A DNA stretch of 64,000 nt, from the NCBI GenBank assembly GCA_019750915.1, contig JAIENY010000009.1:1-64000 (forward strand), written 5' to 3'. The DNA is from Xanthobacteraceae bacterium (GTDB lineage Bacteria > Pseudomonadota > Alphaproteobacteria > Rhizobiales > Xanthobacteraceae). Positions 1 through 12,103 of the stretch are shown one piece after another (within the stretch, counting starts at the first letter, position 1; each line of letters opens with the position of its first letter). Both the position numbers and the translations under genes were made by a program. A model generated the notes under the pieces. That model did no database searches. It had not been told where the DNA came from and worked only from the letters and a program-made list of their open reading frames with translations.

Positions 1-2
1 TC

Positions 3-683
3 AAAGCTTCGCTGTCGAGCGCGCGGCGCGACCTTGCAGTTCTCATGGGCGATACGTCTCCGCGATTTTCGACCGTGACGGGGCGTCTCGAAACGGTCGG
101 ACGCCCGCCATCGTTTAAATCCGTCATCGCCGCCATCGATGCAAATCCGCAATTGGTGCGATGGACGGCAGTCTACGCGCAGCGGAATGCCGAGTTGTTG
201 CTGGCGCGACTCAAGCCTTATCCCGACGTGCGAGTGAGCGCGGGCTGGCGGCACTTCAATGAAACCGGCGACAATGCCGTGCGGCTGGGAATCTCTATTC
301 CGATCCCGGTGTTTGACCAGAACCAGGGCAACATCCTCTCCGCACAGGAAAGCTTGGCAAAAGCCGCCGCCGAAAGAGCGGCGAACAAGGCCACGCTCGT
401 TGTGCTGGCGGGGCGGGCCTATGACTCTCTGGAAGGATCGCTGCGCGAGCTTGCGATCCTCAGGAAGTCCGCAATCCCGAAGGCGGAAGCAGCGGCGCAG
501 GCGATCTTCGACGGCTACGGCCAGGGACGGTTCACGCTGCTTGAAGTCCTCGATGCGCAAGCCACGCTCGCCCAGGCTCGGCTGCGCGAGCAGGAAGCGT
601 TGCAGAATTTCCATATTGCCGTGGCGACAATCGAAGGTCTTGTCGGCAACCCGTTTTCGCTTACCCATCAGAGTTCAAGATGA
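3..683 (+). CDS. czcC: TolC-family outer membrane efflux protein (CzcC-like), 5' end outside the window
   Basis: The reading frame is open from the window edge, so this is the C-terminal part (about 226 residues) of a longer protein; the ATG at 45 is internal. It shows the alternating helical pattern of outer membrane efflux proteins: a stretch rich in Ala, Glu and Gln at about residues 60-130, and the motif GRFTLLEVLDAQATLAQAR that is typical of the second TolC/CzcC repeat. It would form the outer-membrane channel of a tripartite metal efflux pump. Its stop codon overlaps the start of the adaptor gene by four bases (ATGA), so translation is probably coupled. The family call is firm; the CzcC name rests on the CzcB and CzcA genes that follow. 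Confidence 0.88.
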   Translation, partial: KASLSSARRDLAVLMGDTSPRFSTVTGRLETVGRPPSFKSVIAAIDANPQLVRWTAVYAQRNAELLLARLKPYPDVRVSAGWRHFNETGDNAVRLGISIPIPVFDQNQGNILSAQESLAKAAAERAANKATLVVLAGRAYDSLEGSLRELAILRKSAIPKAEAAAQAIFDGYGQGRFTLLEVLDAQATLAQARLREQEALQNFHIAVATIEGLVGNPFSLTHQSSR

Positions 684-1619
684 TCAAGGCAATTGTTCGC
701 TACTCCGTGTTCATTCTGGTTGCCGTCGCGCTGGGCTACGGCGGCTATCGCATGCTGATGCCAGCAAGCTCGAAAGTCACACCCACCGAAAAAACGGACA
801 AGGACGAGCATTCAGACAGCATTCTCCTGAGCGACGCCAAGGTCGAGGCTTCGGGGATCGAACTCGTGAAAGCCTCATCCGGAGTGCTGCGCGAAAGCCT
901 TTTCCTCAACGGCATTGTCCAACCGAACCAGGAATCGCTGGTCCAGGTTACGCCCCGCTTCCCGGGGATCGTCCGCGACGTGCGCAAGCGGATCGGCAAC
1001 GCCGTCCAGAAGGGTGACGTCCTTGCAGTCATCGAGAGCAACCAAAGCCTGACCCAGTACGAATTAAAGGCCTCGTTGGCCGGAACGGTGATCGATCGCC
1101 AGATCACGTTGGGCGAGTACGCCTCCGAACAGAAGCCCGCTTTCGTGGTCGCGGATTTGTCGACCGTATGGGTCGATTTCTCGGTCTATCGGCGCGATCT
1201 CAAGCGGGTCAGTGTCGGTGACCAGGTGTTCATCGATCCAGCGGACGGCGGCGCGCCAATCGATGCGAAAATTTCCTATCTCTCCCCGGTTGGCAGCAGT
1301 GACACCCAGAGTGCGATCGCTAGGGCAGTGGTACCGAACGCCGGACAACGGCTTCGCCCGGGACTCTTCGTCACCGGTCGTTTGATGCTCACCGCGAAAA
1401 AGGTCGGCGTCGCCGTGAAATCATCGGCGCTGCAGACCGTGGAAAACCGCACGATCGTCTTCGTTCGCAACGGCGAAAAGTTCGAGGCACGAAACGTTGT
1501 GATCGGTGAACGCGATCCGCAGCTCGTCGAGATCACCGACGGCGTCCTGGAAGGCGACGTCTATGCGGCCAAGAACAGCTTCATCGTAAAGGCTGAGATG
1601 ACAAAAGGAGCGGGCGGTG

Positions 1620-1630
<11 letters not shown>
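680..1630 (+). CDS. czcB: RND efflux periplasmic adaptor (CzcB-like)
   Basis: The 316-residue product has one N-terminal membrane anchor (residues about 6-28). A barrel-sandwich/lipoyl-like segment follows (around RFPGIVRDVRKRIGNAVQKGD and SLAGTVIDRQITLGEY), then a beta-barrel and a membrane-proximal domain (VGDQVFIDPADGG, NRTIVFVRNGEKF). It would bridge the inner-membrane CzcA pump to the outer-membrane channel. The start overlaps the stop of the upstream TolC-like gene and its end overlaps the PII-like gene, so the four genes form one tightly packed operon. It lacks the extra heavy-metal-binding segment present in the CusB-like adaptor at 33403-34926, which suits a divalent-cation system. 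Confidence 0.9.
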
Positions 1631-5193
<3,563 letters not shown>

Positions 5194-5240
5194 GGTGTCT
5201 CACCGGGGATCATCGTCCCTGTTCTGAATGAGGCTTGACG

Positions 5241-5699
5241 ATGACCAACAACAGAGCTCCAGGCAAAAGTGACGGCCAGGACGGAACGAACGCTCGCGTG
5301 AGTCATACAAGCGGTTGGTGCAGGCGATGGCTTCTGGTCCTAGCGCTATCGTCCGGTCCATTGCTTGCGACCGGCGGATGGCAGGTGCTGCAGGCGGAAC
5401 CGCAGAAGGCCAAGATTGTGGGTCTGGGCGCCACGACGTGCCAACGCTTCAGCGATGACGTCAAAGCGAATCCGGTGCTCCGGAGAGATTACCTCGCCTG
5501 GGCACAAGGCTTCATGAGCGGAATCATCCTCAGCAGGCCACCAGGCGTGGACGAGGGGCTCGATCTCGCCCCGGTAACGTTCGATCTTGTCGGCCAATTG
5601 CATTTCCTTGAGGACCATTGCGCTCGGAATGCGGCGGTGGATTTTTCCGATGCTGTCGAGGCGCTCTACAAGCGCTTGCGCAAGGAGGGCAGGACATGA
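5241..5699 (+). CDS. Exported protein of unknown function
   Basis: The 152-residue product has a basic N-terminus and a hydrophobic segment (about residues 27-45) that looks like a signal peptide or anchor. The mature part contains ATTCQRFSDDVKANPVLR, AWAQGFMSGI and a second Cys in FLEDHCARNA, a spacing reminiscent of small periplasmic proteins related to Rap1a/HdeA, with a possible disulfide. The ATG at 5241 follows a GAGG ribosome-binding site; the TTG at 5235 is unlikely to be the start. It lies between czcA and the zinc/cadmium ATPase on the same strand, so a periplasmic role in metal stress is plausible, but no function can be assigned. Confidence 0.7.
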   Translation: MTNNRAPGKSDGQDGTNARVSHTSGWCRRWLLVLALSSGPLLATGGWQVLQAEPQKAKIVGLGATTCQRFSDDVKANPVLRRDYLAWAQGFMSGIILSRPPGVDEGLDLAPVTFDLVGQLHFLEDHCARNAAVDFSDAVEALYKRLRKEGRT

Positions 5700-5742
5700 G
5701 TTCGAACGAGGACGTTCGCAGCAAGCTCCTTGGGTGCCGATC

Positions 5743-7953
5743 GTGAGCGAGTTTGCGCAGCCCACGAAAATCCGGCTCCGTGTCGAGGGCATGGACTGCG
5801 CCTCCTGCGCCACGAAGATCGAGAACGCCCTGCAACGATTGCCCGGCGTCCAGGACGTAGTCGTCTCTGTCCCCGCAGGCACCGTGGTCGTCAGCCATGA
5901 CGGCAGCGAAGCCGACGATGGCATACGTCAGCGCGTTTCGGATCTGGGTTATCGCGTCGCGCAAATCGACGCGGCGGGAAGCAGCAATCATCGCCAACAG
6001 CAAGCCGATGGCGAAGCGTCCCACCCCGAGGACGGTCACTCCCACCTTCATGAACACACCACCTCCAGCGGCGGGGCGTGGTGGCGGACCCGCAAGGGCA
6101 TCCTGACGATCGCGTCCGGAATGACATTGGCTGCGGCCTACCTGCTTGGCAAGGTGGCACCGACGACCGAGCATTGGGCATTCCTGCTCGCCATGCTGGT
6201 TGGTCTGATTCCAATTGCGCGTCGCGCGGTCTCCGCCGCGCGTGTCGGCACGCCGTTCTCGATCGAGATGCTGATGTCGGTTGCCGCGATCGGTGCGGTC
6301 GTGATCGGTGCAACCGAAGAGGCCGCCACGGTGGTCTTCTTGTTCCTGATCGGCGAACTGCTCGAAGGCGTCGCCGCCAGCCGTGCGCGGGCCAGCATTC
6401 AGGACCTTACCAGACTTGTTCCGAAGACCGCCCGGGTCGAGGAGGATGGGCAGGTACGCGAAGTACAGGCAGAAACTCTTGCCGTCGGGGCGCTGATTCA
6501 AGTCCGGCCCGGCGATCGAATCCCCGCCGATGGCATGATCGTTTCCGGACAGAGCGCGATCGATGAAGCGCCCGTGACGGGCGAGAGCACGCCGGTCCGG
6601 AAGGGGCCTGACGACACTCTGTTCGCCGGCACCGTCAACGGCGATGGGCTGCTGCGGGTGCGGGTGACCGCCGCGGCTGCGGACAATACCATCGCGCGGG
6701 TCGTGCGCCTTGTCGAGGAAGCCCAAGAATCCAAGGCGCCCACCGAGCGGTTCATCGACCGATTCTCGCGATTCTACACGCCGGGTGTGGTCGCAGTGGC
6801 AATACTGGTAGCTGTCGTGCCGCCGCTGCTGTTCGGTGGCGTTTGGAGCGACTGGATCTACAAGGGTCTGGCGATCTTGCTGATCGGCTGTCCCTGCGCC
6901 CTGGTCATTTCGACGCCCGCGGCGATCGCCGCCAGCCTCTCCGCAGGCGCGCGTCGGGGCCTGTTGCTGAAGGGTGGTGCCGTTCTCGAACAAGTCGGCA
7001 AGGTGACGATGGCTTGTTTCGACAAGACCGGCACGTTGACGGCGGGCAAACCCCAGGTCACGGACGTCATCGGGCTCGCGCGCAGCGAGAACGACGTACT
7101 GGGTTTTGCCGCCGCGCTCGAGGCCGGATCGAGCCACCCATTGGCTTCCGCAATTCTGGCCGAGGCGCACAAGCGCGACATTCCAATTCCGGCGACTTCG
7201 ACATCCGAGGCGGTCGGCGGAAAGGGAATTCGCGCAAGGGTCGATGGACTCCACGTCTTTCTCGGGTCGCCGGCCGCCGCCGGTGAAATCGTTTCCCTGA
7301 AACCCGACGATGAACTTCGCTTCGCAGGACTCACCGACGACGGCAAGACGGTTTCGGTTCTGGTGATCGGTCAGCTTTTGGCCGGGGCGATAGCGATGCG
7401 CGATGAACCGCGTCCGGATGCCGTGAAAGGCCTGAAACTGCTCAACAAGGCGGGCATCAAAACGGTCATGCTGACTGGCGATAACCAGCGGACAGCGACG
7501 GCGGTTGGCAAGCAACTCGGAATCGAGGTTCGGGCCGGGCTGTTGCCACAGGACAAGCAGCGCATCGTCGCCCAATTCAGGAGCACGGGATGGACCGTGG
7601 CCAAGATCGGCGATGGCATCAACGACGCTCCCGCGCTGGCGGCAGCGGACATCGGTATCGCCATGGGCGGCGGCACTGATGTCGCGCTGGAAACGGCCGA
7701 TGCGGCGGTGCTTCACGGTCGGGTCTCCGATATCGCGGCGATGGTCGATCTGTCCAAACGAACCATGGTCAACATCCGCCAAAACATCGCAGTCGCGCTC
7801 GGCCTGAAGGCAATCTTCCTGGTCACCACGATAGTCGGCCTGACAGGGTTGTGGCCGGCCATTCTCGCCGACACCGGTGCGACGGTGCTGGTCACGCTCA
7901 ACGCGCTGCGGCTGCTGGCGCCGTCCGGCGCCAATGATGCAGACGAAAGGTAA
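5743..7953 (+). CDS. zntA: Zn/Cd/Pb-type P1B ATPase (ZntA/CadA-like)
   Basis: The 736-residue product has an N-terminal heavy-metal-associated domain with the ligand motif MDCASC (C19, C22), then a His-rich linker (around SHPEDGHSHLHEH). Transmembrane helices follow, with the CPC motif at about C383-C385 in the sequence CPCALVISTP, which is typical of zinc/cadmium exporters. The phosphorylation motif DKTGT is at D427, and HP, TGDN and GDGINDAPAL motifs are present. The GTG at 5743 is chosen because the metal-binding domain begins right after it; the open frame runs back to 5587 but overlaps the previous gene without useful sequence. It would export divalent cations from the cytoplasm to the periplasm, where CzcCBA could take over. 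Confidence 0.93.
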   Translation: MSEFAQPTKIRLRVEGMDCASCATKIENALQRLPGVQDVVVSVPAGTVVVSHDGSEADDGIRQRVSDLGYRVAQIDAAGSSNHRQQQADGEASHPEDGHSHLHEHTTSSGGAWWRTRKGILTIASGMTLAAAYLLGKVAPTTEHWAFLLAMLVGLIPIARRAVSAARVGTPFSIEMLMSVAAIGAVVIGATEEAATVVFLFLIGELLEGVAASRARASIQDLTRLVPKTARVEEDGQVREVQAETLAVGALIQVRPGDRIPADGMIVSGQSAIDEAPVTGESTPVRKGPDDTLFAGTVNGDGLLRVRVTAAAADNTIARVVRLVEEAQESKAPTERFIDRFSRFYTPGVVAVAILVAVVPPLLFGGVWSDWIYKGLAILLIGCPCALVISTPAAIAASLSAGARRGLLLKGGAVLEQVGKVTMACFDKTGTLTAGKPQVTDVIGLARSENDVLGFAAALEAGSSHPLASAILAEAHKRDIPIPATSTSEAVGGKGIRARVDGLHVFLGSPAAAGEIVSLKPDDELRFAGLTDDGKTVSVLVIGQLLAGAIAMRDEPRPDAVKGLKLLNKAGIKTVMLTGDNQRTATAVGKQLGIEVRAGLLPQDKQRIVAQFRSTGWTVAKIGDGINDAPALAAADIGIAMGGGTDVALETADAAVLHGRVSDIAAMVDLSKRTMVNIRQNIAVALGLKAIFLVTTIVGLTGLWPAILADTGATVLVTLNALRLLAPSGANDADER

Positions 7954-7993
7954 CCCTCAAAACACTGAACGACTTTAAACCGAGGAGAATTTT

Positions 7994-8308
7994 ATGGGCT
8001 TCGACCAGTATCACGAACCGCCGGGCGAGCTGTCGCAAGATATCCGGACGTTCGCACGGATGATCACCTCGCTGATCGAGGAGGCGGAAGCGATCAGTTG
8101 GTACGAACAGCGGATGTCCGTCGAAAAAGACAAGGCCGCCAAGGCAATCATGGCGAATGCGCAGAAGGAGGAATTCAAGCACTTCGGCATGAACCTGGAA
8201 TTCCTGTTGCGCAAGAAGAAGGCCTGGCGAGCCGAGCTTGAGGGAATCCTCTTCAAGGATGGCGACATCGTCGCGCTCGCCGGGAAGGCGGAGAAGAAGG
8301 TCGACTGA
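7994..8308 (+). CDS. Encapsulated-ferritin-like protein (EncFtn family)
   Basis: The 104-residue product matches the short EncFtn ferritins: an N-terminal YHEP followed by two helices, with the EE-A-E-A-x-x-WYEQR motif at about residues 33-42 and the EEFKHF motif that supplies the Glu and His ligands of a di-iron site shared across a dimer. It has a good ribosome-binding site (gaggag before the ATG). EncFtn is normally encoded directly upstream of an encapsulin shell protein and carries a C-terminal targeting peptide. Here the C-terminus ends in a Lys-rich tail without an obvious targeting peptide, and no shell gene lies within the window. It may oxidise iron or another metal free in the cytoplasm. 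Confidence 0.82.
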   Translation: MGFDQYHEPPGELSQDIRTFARMITSLIEEAEAISWYEQRMSVEKDKAAKAIMANAQKEEFKHFGMNLEFLLRKKKAWRAELEGILFKDGDIVALAGKAEKKVD

Positions 8309-8324
8309 AGAGACGGAGGACGCC

Positions 8325-8598
8325 GTGGAGGAGCGCCGATGGAACAGGCGGAGCAAGGTGCTCAAGGCCGGCACGATCTCGTTCGGCGGGGCGACGATAT
8401 CCTGCGTCGTGCGCAATCTCAGCGCGGTGGGCGCGCTGCTCGATGTCGAAAGCCCGCTCGGCATTCCGAGACGCTTCACGCTACTGGTCCGCCTCGGACT
8501 CGTTTGCGAAGGAGTGTCGCGTGATCTGGATCACGGTGTCTCTTTCTGAGCAGCCGAACGACGGCGGTGTGAGGCATCGCGCGTCGGAACCTGAATGA
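8325..8598 (+). pseudogene. PilZ-domain protein with a frameshift
   Basis: From the GTG at 8325 the frame reads a PilZ-like N-terminal half: RRWNRRSKVLKAGTISF with the c-di-GMP motif R-x-x-x-R, then the conserved NLSAVGALLDVESPLGIP. At about 8490 the expected continuation (ASDSFAKECRVIWITVS, the usual C-R-V-x-W strand) lies in the +1 frame, entered if one base near 8490 is skipped. That frame stays open to a TGA at 8596-8598. The uncorrected frame ends at 8549 with a tail that does not look like PilZ. The gene is therefore either a pseudogene or carries a sequencing error. Confidence 0.65.
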
Positions 8599-8650
8599 CC
8601 GCGACCGCGACCGACCGCTTTCGGCGCGGCTGAGCGCAAGGAGGACACAG

Positions 8651-9160
8651 ATGCACAGGATCCGTAAGAAATGGGTGCGATCGGCGACAACAGGGCTGAT
8701 TTTCCTGCTTGCCGCACTAATCGATATTCATGCTGTGGCTGCAGCGCGCGGCAGCTCCGCGTCGGAAAACCCCTTGGCTGCCGAACACATCGATGCCCTG
8801 CCGCCCGATCTCCACCGTGTGGTCGTCAACCGTGCGCGCGCCTGCGGCAATAAGGCGGCGGCCGCGCACTATTTCTCGGTTTCAATCGAAGCCGAAGGCT
8901 TCCGCTTCGTCTCGTTGCATTTCGAGGACTTCGCGTGCGCGAACCGCGCCGCCGTCTGCATCGCCGATCGCTGTCTCCACGAGGTGTACCTGGAATCGCA
9001 CGGGCGGCACCGCCTCGTCTTCACCACGCACGCCCGTGATCTGAAACTCACCAACGATGGCGCTGCTGGAATCGAGGTGACTGATGGCACATCGATACGA
9101 GTTTTTCGCTGGAATGGATGGCGGTTTGTGTCCGTCCGTACGATCAAGAATGGTTGGTAA
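8651..9160 (+). CDS. Exported protein of unknown function
   Basis: The 169-residue product starts with a basic stretch and a hydrophobic segment ending in HAVAAAR, consistent with a cleaved signal peptide of about 30 residues. The mature part has four cysteines (in RARACGNK, FACANRA, AVCIADRCLHE) that could form two disulfides, and ends in beta-rich sequence (GTSIRVFRWNGWRFVSV). An AAGGAGGA ribosome-binding site precedes the ATG. I do not recognise the family. It lies between the PilZ remnant and a membrane-protein gene, on the same strand as the flanking zinc genes. Confidence 0.65.
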   Translation: MHRIRKKWVRSATTGLIFLLAALIDIHAVAAARGSSASENPLAAEHIDALPPDLHRVVVNRARACGNKAAAAHYFSVSIEAEGFRFVSLHFEDFACANRAAVCIADRCLHEVYLESHGRHRLVFTTHARDLKLTNDGAAGIEVTDGTSIRVFRWNGWRFVSVRTIKNGW

Positions 9161-9163
9161 CGC

Positions 9164-10018
9164 GTGACATCGTCGATCATTGGACATCTCCATTTTGGAG
9201 GTGCGGACCTTAGCTTCCGCAAGAAGTTCCGCCTGTTCTTCACGGTCGCGGCGGTCGTGCTGCTGCTCGGCGGCATCAAGGCCGCCGTGCACTTTTTCGG
9301 CTTCGAGTTTCTCGAACTCAACAGGTTGCTGACGAGCGGCATCGGCGGCGCCATCTTCATCATCGGATTTCTGTTGTCGAGCATTCTTGCCGACTACAAG
9401 GAAGCGGAACGCATCCCGGCGGACATCCGCACGTCCATTGAAGCCATCGACGGCGATCTGGAATCGTTTGCCGTTATCAACAAGGACTTCGATTTGATTG
9501 CGAGCCGCCGCGTCCTGATCGACACGATCGATAAACTGCGGACCGGTCTTGGCCACGCCAGCGATCACAAGGATATTCCACCGGTTCTTGAGGAGATCGG
9601 CAAGTTGACGCCGATTTTCGGACACCTGGAGGGAATGGGGATGGCGGCCAACTTCGTCGTCCGCCTCCGCTCAACGCAGGATGTGATCCGCAGAGCCGTG
9701 CTCCGAATCTACCAGATTCAGCGCGTGGAGTTCGTGCCATCGGTCCACGTTCTGGTGCAGACGCTGGTCGCCGCTATTGTCATGATGATGCTCTTTCTCA
9801 AGACCGAGGGCGATCCGGCATCGGCAATCATGTTTGGCTTCATTTCCTACATGTTCGTCTACGCGCTGTACCTCGTCCGTCTTCTCGAGCAGCCATTCGC
9901 CAAAGGACACGATTCAGTTGATGACGTCAGTTTCTTTCTGCTGGACGAACTCGAAGTAAAATTGCGCGGATCGATCGGCGAAAGCGCTTCGAATCCAATG
10001 CTTAAACCGGAGAACTGA
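9164..10018 (+). CDS. Integral membrane protein of unknown function
   Basis: The 284-residue product starts at a GTG three bases after the previous stop. Two hydrophobic segments occur near the N-terminus (about residues 25-48 and 60-80), then a long amphipathic soluble stretch (about 85-185), then two more membrane segments (about 195-215 and 222-245), and a short soluble C-terminus. This four-helix layout with a cytosolic middle part gives no specific function. The gene is closely packed with the exported protein before it and the CDF transporter after it (two-base gap), so the three are probably cotranscribed. Confidence 0.68.
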   Translation: MTSSIIGHLHFGGADLSFRKKFRLFFTVAAVVLLLGGIKAAVHFFGFEFLELNRLLTSGIGGAIFIIGFLLSSILADYKEAERIPADIRTSIEAIDGDLESFAVINKDFDLIASRRVLIDTIDKLRTGLGHASDHKDIPPVLEEIGKLTPIFGHLEGMGMAANFVVRLRSTQDVIRRAVLRIYQIQRVEFVPSVHVLVQTLVAAIVMMMLFLKTEGDPASAIMFGFISYMFVYALYLVRLLEQPFAKGHDSVDDVSFFLLDELEVKLRGSIGESASNPMLKPEN

Positions 10019-10020
10019 CG

Positions 10021-10920
10021 ATGCATGGTGGAGGTCCCGCCGGGACGGCGGCCGCGCGACACGCAGGCCGACTTGCATGGGCGCTTGCCCTGACGGCGAC
10101 ATACATGTTTGCCGAAATTGCTGGCGGCCTGATCACGGGCAGCCTGGCGCTCCTGGCTGACGCCGCACACATGCTGACCGACGTCGGCGGACTGGCGCTG
10201 GCGCTGCTCGCGATCCGCTTTGCCGCCCGAGAGGCCACACCACAGCGGACCTTCGGCTACCTCCGTATGGAGGTGCTTTCCGCGCTGACGAATGCCGTCG
10301 TGCTGCTGCTGCTTACGGTCTACATTCTCTATGAAGCATACCAGCGTTTCCTCGCCCCGCCGGACATCCTGAGCGGACCAATGTTGATCGTGGCGTGCGT
10401 CGGTCTGATCGTGAATTTGGTCAGTATGTGGCTGCTGGCGGGCGGTTCGTCGGAGAGCCTGAATGTCAAGGGCGCCTATTTCGAGGTGCTGAGCGACATG
10501 CTGGGGTCCATCGGCGTCATCATCGCCGCGCTGCTCATGATGTGGAAAGGATGGGTGCTGGCCGATCCTATCATCGGCGCGGGCATCGGGCTGTTCATCG
10601 TGCCGCGGACGTGGATCCTACTCAAACAGGTCACGCACATCCTTATGGAAGGCACGCCTCCGGACGTCGATCTCGGTCTTCTCGAGCGCCAACTATCGAC
10701 CATCGAAGGTGTGAAGACGGTCCACGATCTCCACGTCTGGACGATTACGTCCGGCTTCGACGCCATGAGCTGCCACCTGGTGGTTAACGACATGTCGGTC
10801 GCCAGTACGATTCTGCAGGAAGCCCGCCGCCGCATGAAGGACGGTTTCAAGATCGACCATGTCACAATTCAGATCGAGGACGAGGCGTTACGCAACGAGG
10901 AAGGCGTGCTGCATGTCTAA
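10021..10920 (+). CDS. czcD: CDF-family divalent metal exporter (CzcD-like)
   Basis: The 299-residue product has six transmembrane segments and the cation-diffusion-facilitator signature in TM2 (ADAAHMLTDVGG, with H and D ligands). The second site motif in TM5 reads AYFEVLSDMLGSIG, so a Glu occupies the position that is His in typical CzcD (H-x-x-x-D). The C-terminal cytoplasmic domain is present (HDLHVWTITSGFDAMSCHLV) with His residues for regulatory metal binding. Proton-coupled export of Zn, Cd, Co or Mn is the family function. The Glu substitution may shift specificity. The gene closes the rightward metal block that starts with czcCBA. Confidence 0.9.
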   Translation: MHGGGPAGTAAARHAGRLAWALALTATYMFAEIAGGLITGSLALLADAAHMLTDVGGLALALLAIRFAAREATPQRTFGYLRMEVLSALTNAVVLLLLTVYILYEAYQRFLAPPDILSGPMLIVACVGLIVNLVSMWLLAGGSSESLNVKGAYFEVLSDMLGSIGVIIAALLMMWKGWVLADPIIGAGIGLFIVPRTWILLKQVTHILMEGTPPDVDLGLLERQLSTIEGVKTVHDLHVWTITSGFDAMSCHLVVNDMSVASTILQEARRRMKDGFKIDHVTIQIEDEALRNEEGVLHV

Positions 10921-11050
10921 GCACGAACAACCATGAGCATGTCGGACATCGCGAAGGTCCGGATGATTGCGCGGGGCGGTAATCCATGCGCTGGCCGGCT
11001 TCGAGGACGTTTGTGATCGGCGCAACGGCGCGACTTCCTTCGGGCTTTAA

Positions 11051-11076
11051 AAAATAAGCGCGAGCGCGCTTATTTT
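11051..11076. terminator. Perfect AT-capped inverted repeat, probable bidirectional terminator
   Basis: Twelve-base arms (AAAATAAGCGCG and its exact complement) are separated by two bases. Because A and T runs flank the GC core, the RNA hairpin would be followed by U-rich sequence on either strand. It lies between two convergent genes, which suits a bidirectional intrinsic terminator. Confidence 0.6.
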
Positions 11077-11094
11077 AGCGCTGGGCGTCATCGG

Positions 11095-11230
11095 AGAACC
11101 GCGCGCGCGATGACCGAGAACCGGGTTCGGCGTCGTTCGCCCGTCAACACGCCACTGTCGGACCCATTTGATCGCACTGCTGGCGCTTACCGAAAATACC
11201 TTTGGCAACGCAGATGCACGCGGAATGGCT
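11095..11230 (-). mobile_element. Remnant of an IS630-type transposase N-terminus
   Basis: Read on the minus strand, the stretch encodes a helix-turn-helix-like sequence ([16 protein letters not shown]) followed by a Gly/Arg/Pro segment ([13 protein letters not shown]). This resembles the N-terminal DNA-binding part of IS630-family transposases (F-x-V-S-x-x-S-x-x-K/R-W-V-x-R-W-R). The frame then leaves the family pattern, and no catalytic DDE portion or terminal repeats are visible. It is taken as a short fossil of an insertion event. Confidence 0.5.
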
Positions 11231-11338
11231 GGTCTTTCGGACCGGCAGAGTGTTGCGATGAGGCGTCTATGGCGGAGTAACCCTATGGGCGCGGTCCGTT
11301 GGTGCACGAAATGAGGTTACTGGCGGCGAACTATCATC

Positions 11339-11701
11339 TCACTGCGACAATCGTTCGCGACGCGCTTCGGCGAGGGCCTTCGCACACCCGTCCATATCAC
11401 CTTTGGCGTTAGCCATACGCGCGCGTTGCAGCGCCGCGCGATCGTGGCGCTCATCGACTCCCGCCTTCTCCTTGCCTCGCCTGACCGAATTTGGAGTCGG
11501 TTGATGGTGTAGGTTTGCGGCATGCGATTGATGAGCAGAACCGCTCCCCTGATTTGAAGCCAACGCGTCCATGGCCGTCTCCACTTGCGCGATGTCGGAT
11601 GCACACGGGCCAGCGAGGACCGTCTGGCTTGGAAAAATCGACGTACCGAAGAAACAGACTGCGGCGATCGCCTGGACTCGGTGGATCGGTTTTTTCAACA
11701 A
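11339..11701 (-). CDS. Small exported protein of unknown function
   Basis: The 120-residue product has a clear signal peptide (basic start, hydrophobic core, cleavage near VLAGP). The mature protein starts with CASDIAQVETAMDAL and contains LHHQPTPNSV and a helical tail (ALQRARMANAKGDMDGCAKAL) with a second Cys. I recall this layout (C-x-x-x-I...LHHQPTP...GC-x-x-A-L) from short exported proteins annotated as hypothetical in Bradyrhizobium relatives, but I could not search for it. It is the only apparently intact gene in the 10921-12930 scar region. Function is unknown. Confidence 0.7.
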   Translation of the reverse strand: MLKKPIHRVQAIAAVCFFGTSIFPSQTVLAGPCASDIAQVETAMDALASNQGSGSAHQSHAANLHHQPTPNSVRRGKEKAGVDERHDRAALQRARMANAKGDMDGCAKALAEARRERLSQ

Positions 11702-12103
11702 TCAATCCTCCTGCCAAATTAGAGCTGCAGTGGAAGTTACAAGATGTCACGGACGCTAGCTGACGAAAACGCCGCCCTTTCGTCCGGTTTGAACTGCCTT
11801 CGCACGCGGAGAAGAGCAGCGGTTCTTCATGCAGCGGCTGTGAAAGTGCGACAACAACCGCAAGATCTTCTGACGCCGATCCTATGATCGCTAGAACCTC
11901 GAACGGTCTCCGTCGCCCCCGTCCTACAAGGACGGAAACTGCCGGGATACGTTGCAGCACGCAATTTGCTACCGCACTCGAACGATGTCCATAGTAGTTT
12001 AAGCCGTCCGACGAAAACACAAAATTTACGTTGGTTCCGGAATAATGCCATTAGCACGCGAAAGTCTCTGCCGTCTTTGTGAAATTGGTATAGAATCTCT
12101 TTT
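11702..12103. other. Gap without recognisable genes
   Basis: No reading frame here has a ribosome-binding site or family features. The short minus-strand frames overlap each other and have no recognisable motifs. The stretch precedes the tRNA-like sequence. Confidence 0.5.

Larger units (their letters stand above)
10921..11338. other. Gap with a hairpin and a transposase remnant
   Basis: This 418-base stretch lies between the convergent ends of the CDF gene and the small exported-protein gene. Apart from the strong palindrome at 11051-11076 and the IS630-like fragment at about 11095-11230, listed separately, I see no intact gene. Confidence 0.6.

Noticed and set aside
5697-5744. Short frame of 15 codons between the exported-protein gene and the ATPase
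   Set aside because: It overlaps the stop of one gene and the start of the next and has no ribosome-binding site of its own; a leader-peptide role cannot be supported.
5530-7782. Minus-strand frame of 750 codons opposite the Zn/Cd ATPase
   Set aside because: The plus-strand gene has all P-ATPase motifs; the antisense frame has none and owes its length to codon bias.
7948-7975. GTAACC at the end of the Zn/Cd ATPase gene
   Set aside because: No CGAA lies 15-17 bases downstream and no inverted repeat lies upstream, so it is not a SigF-type promoter.
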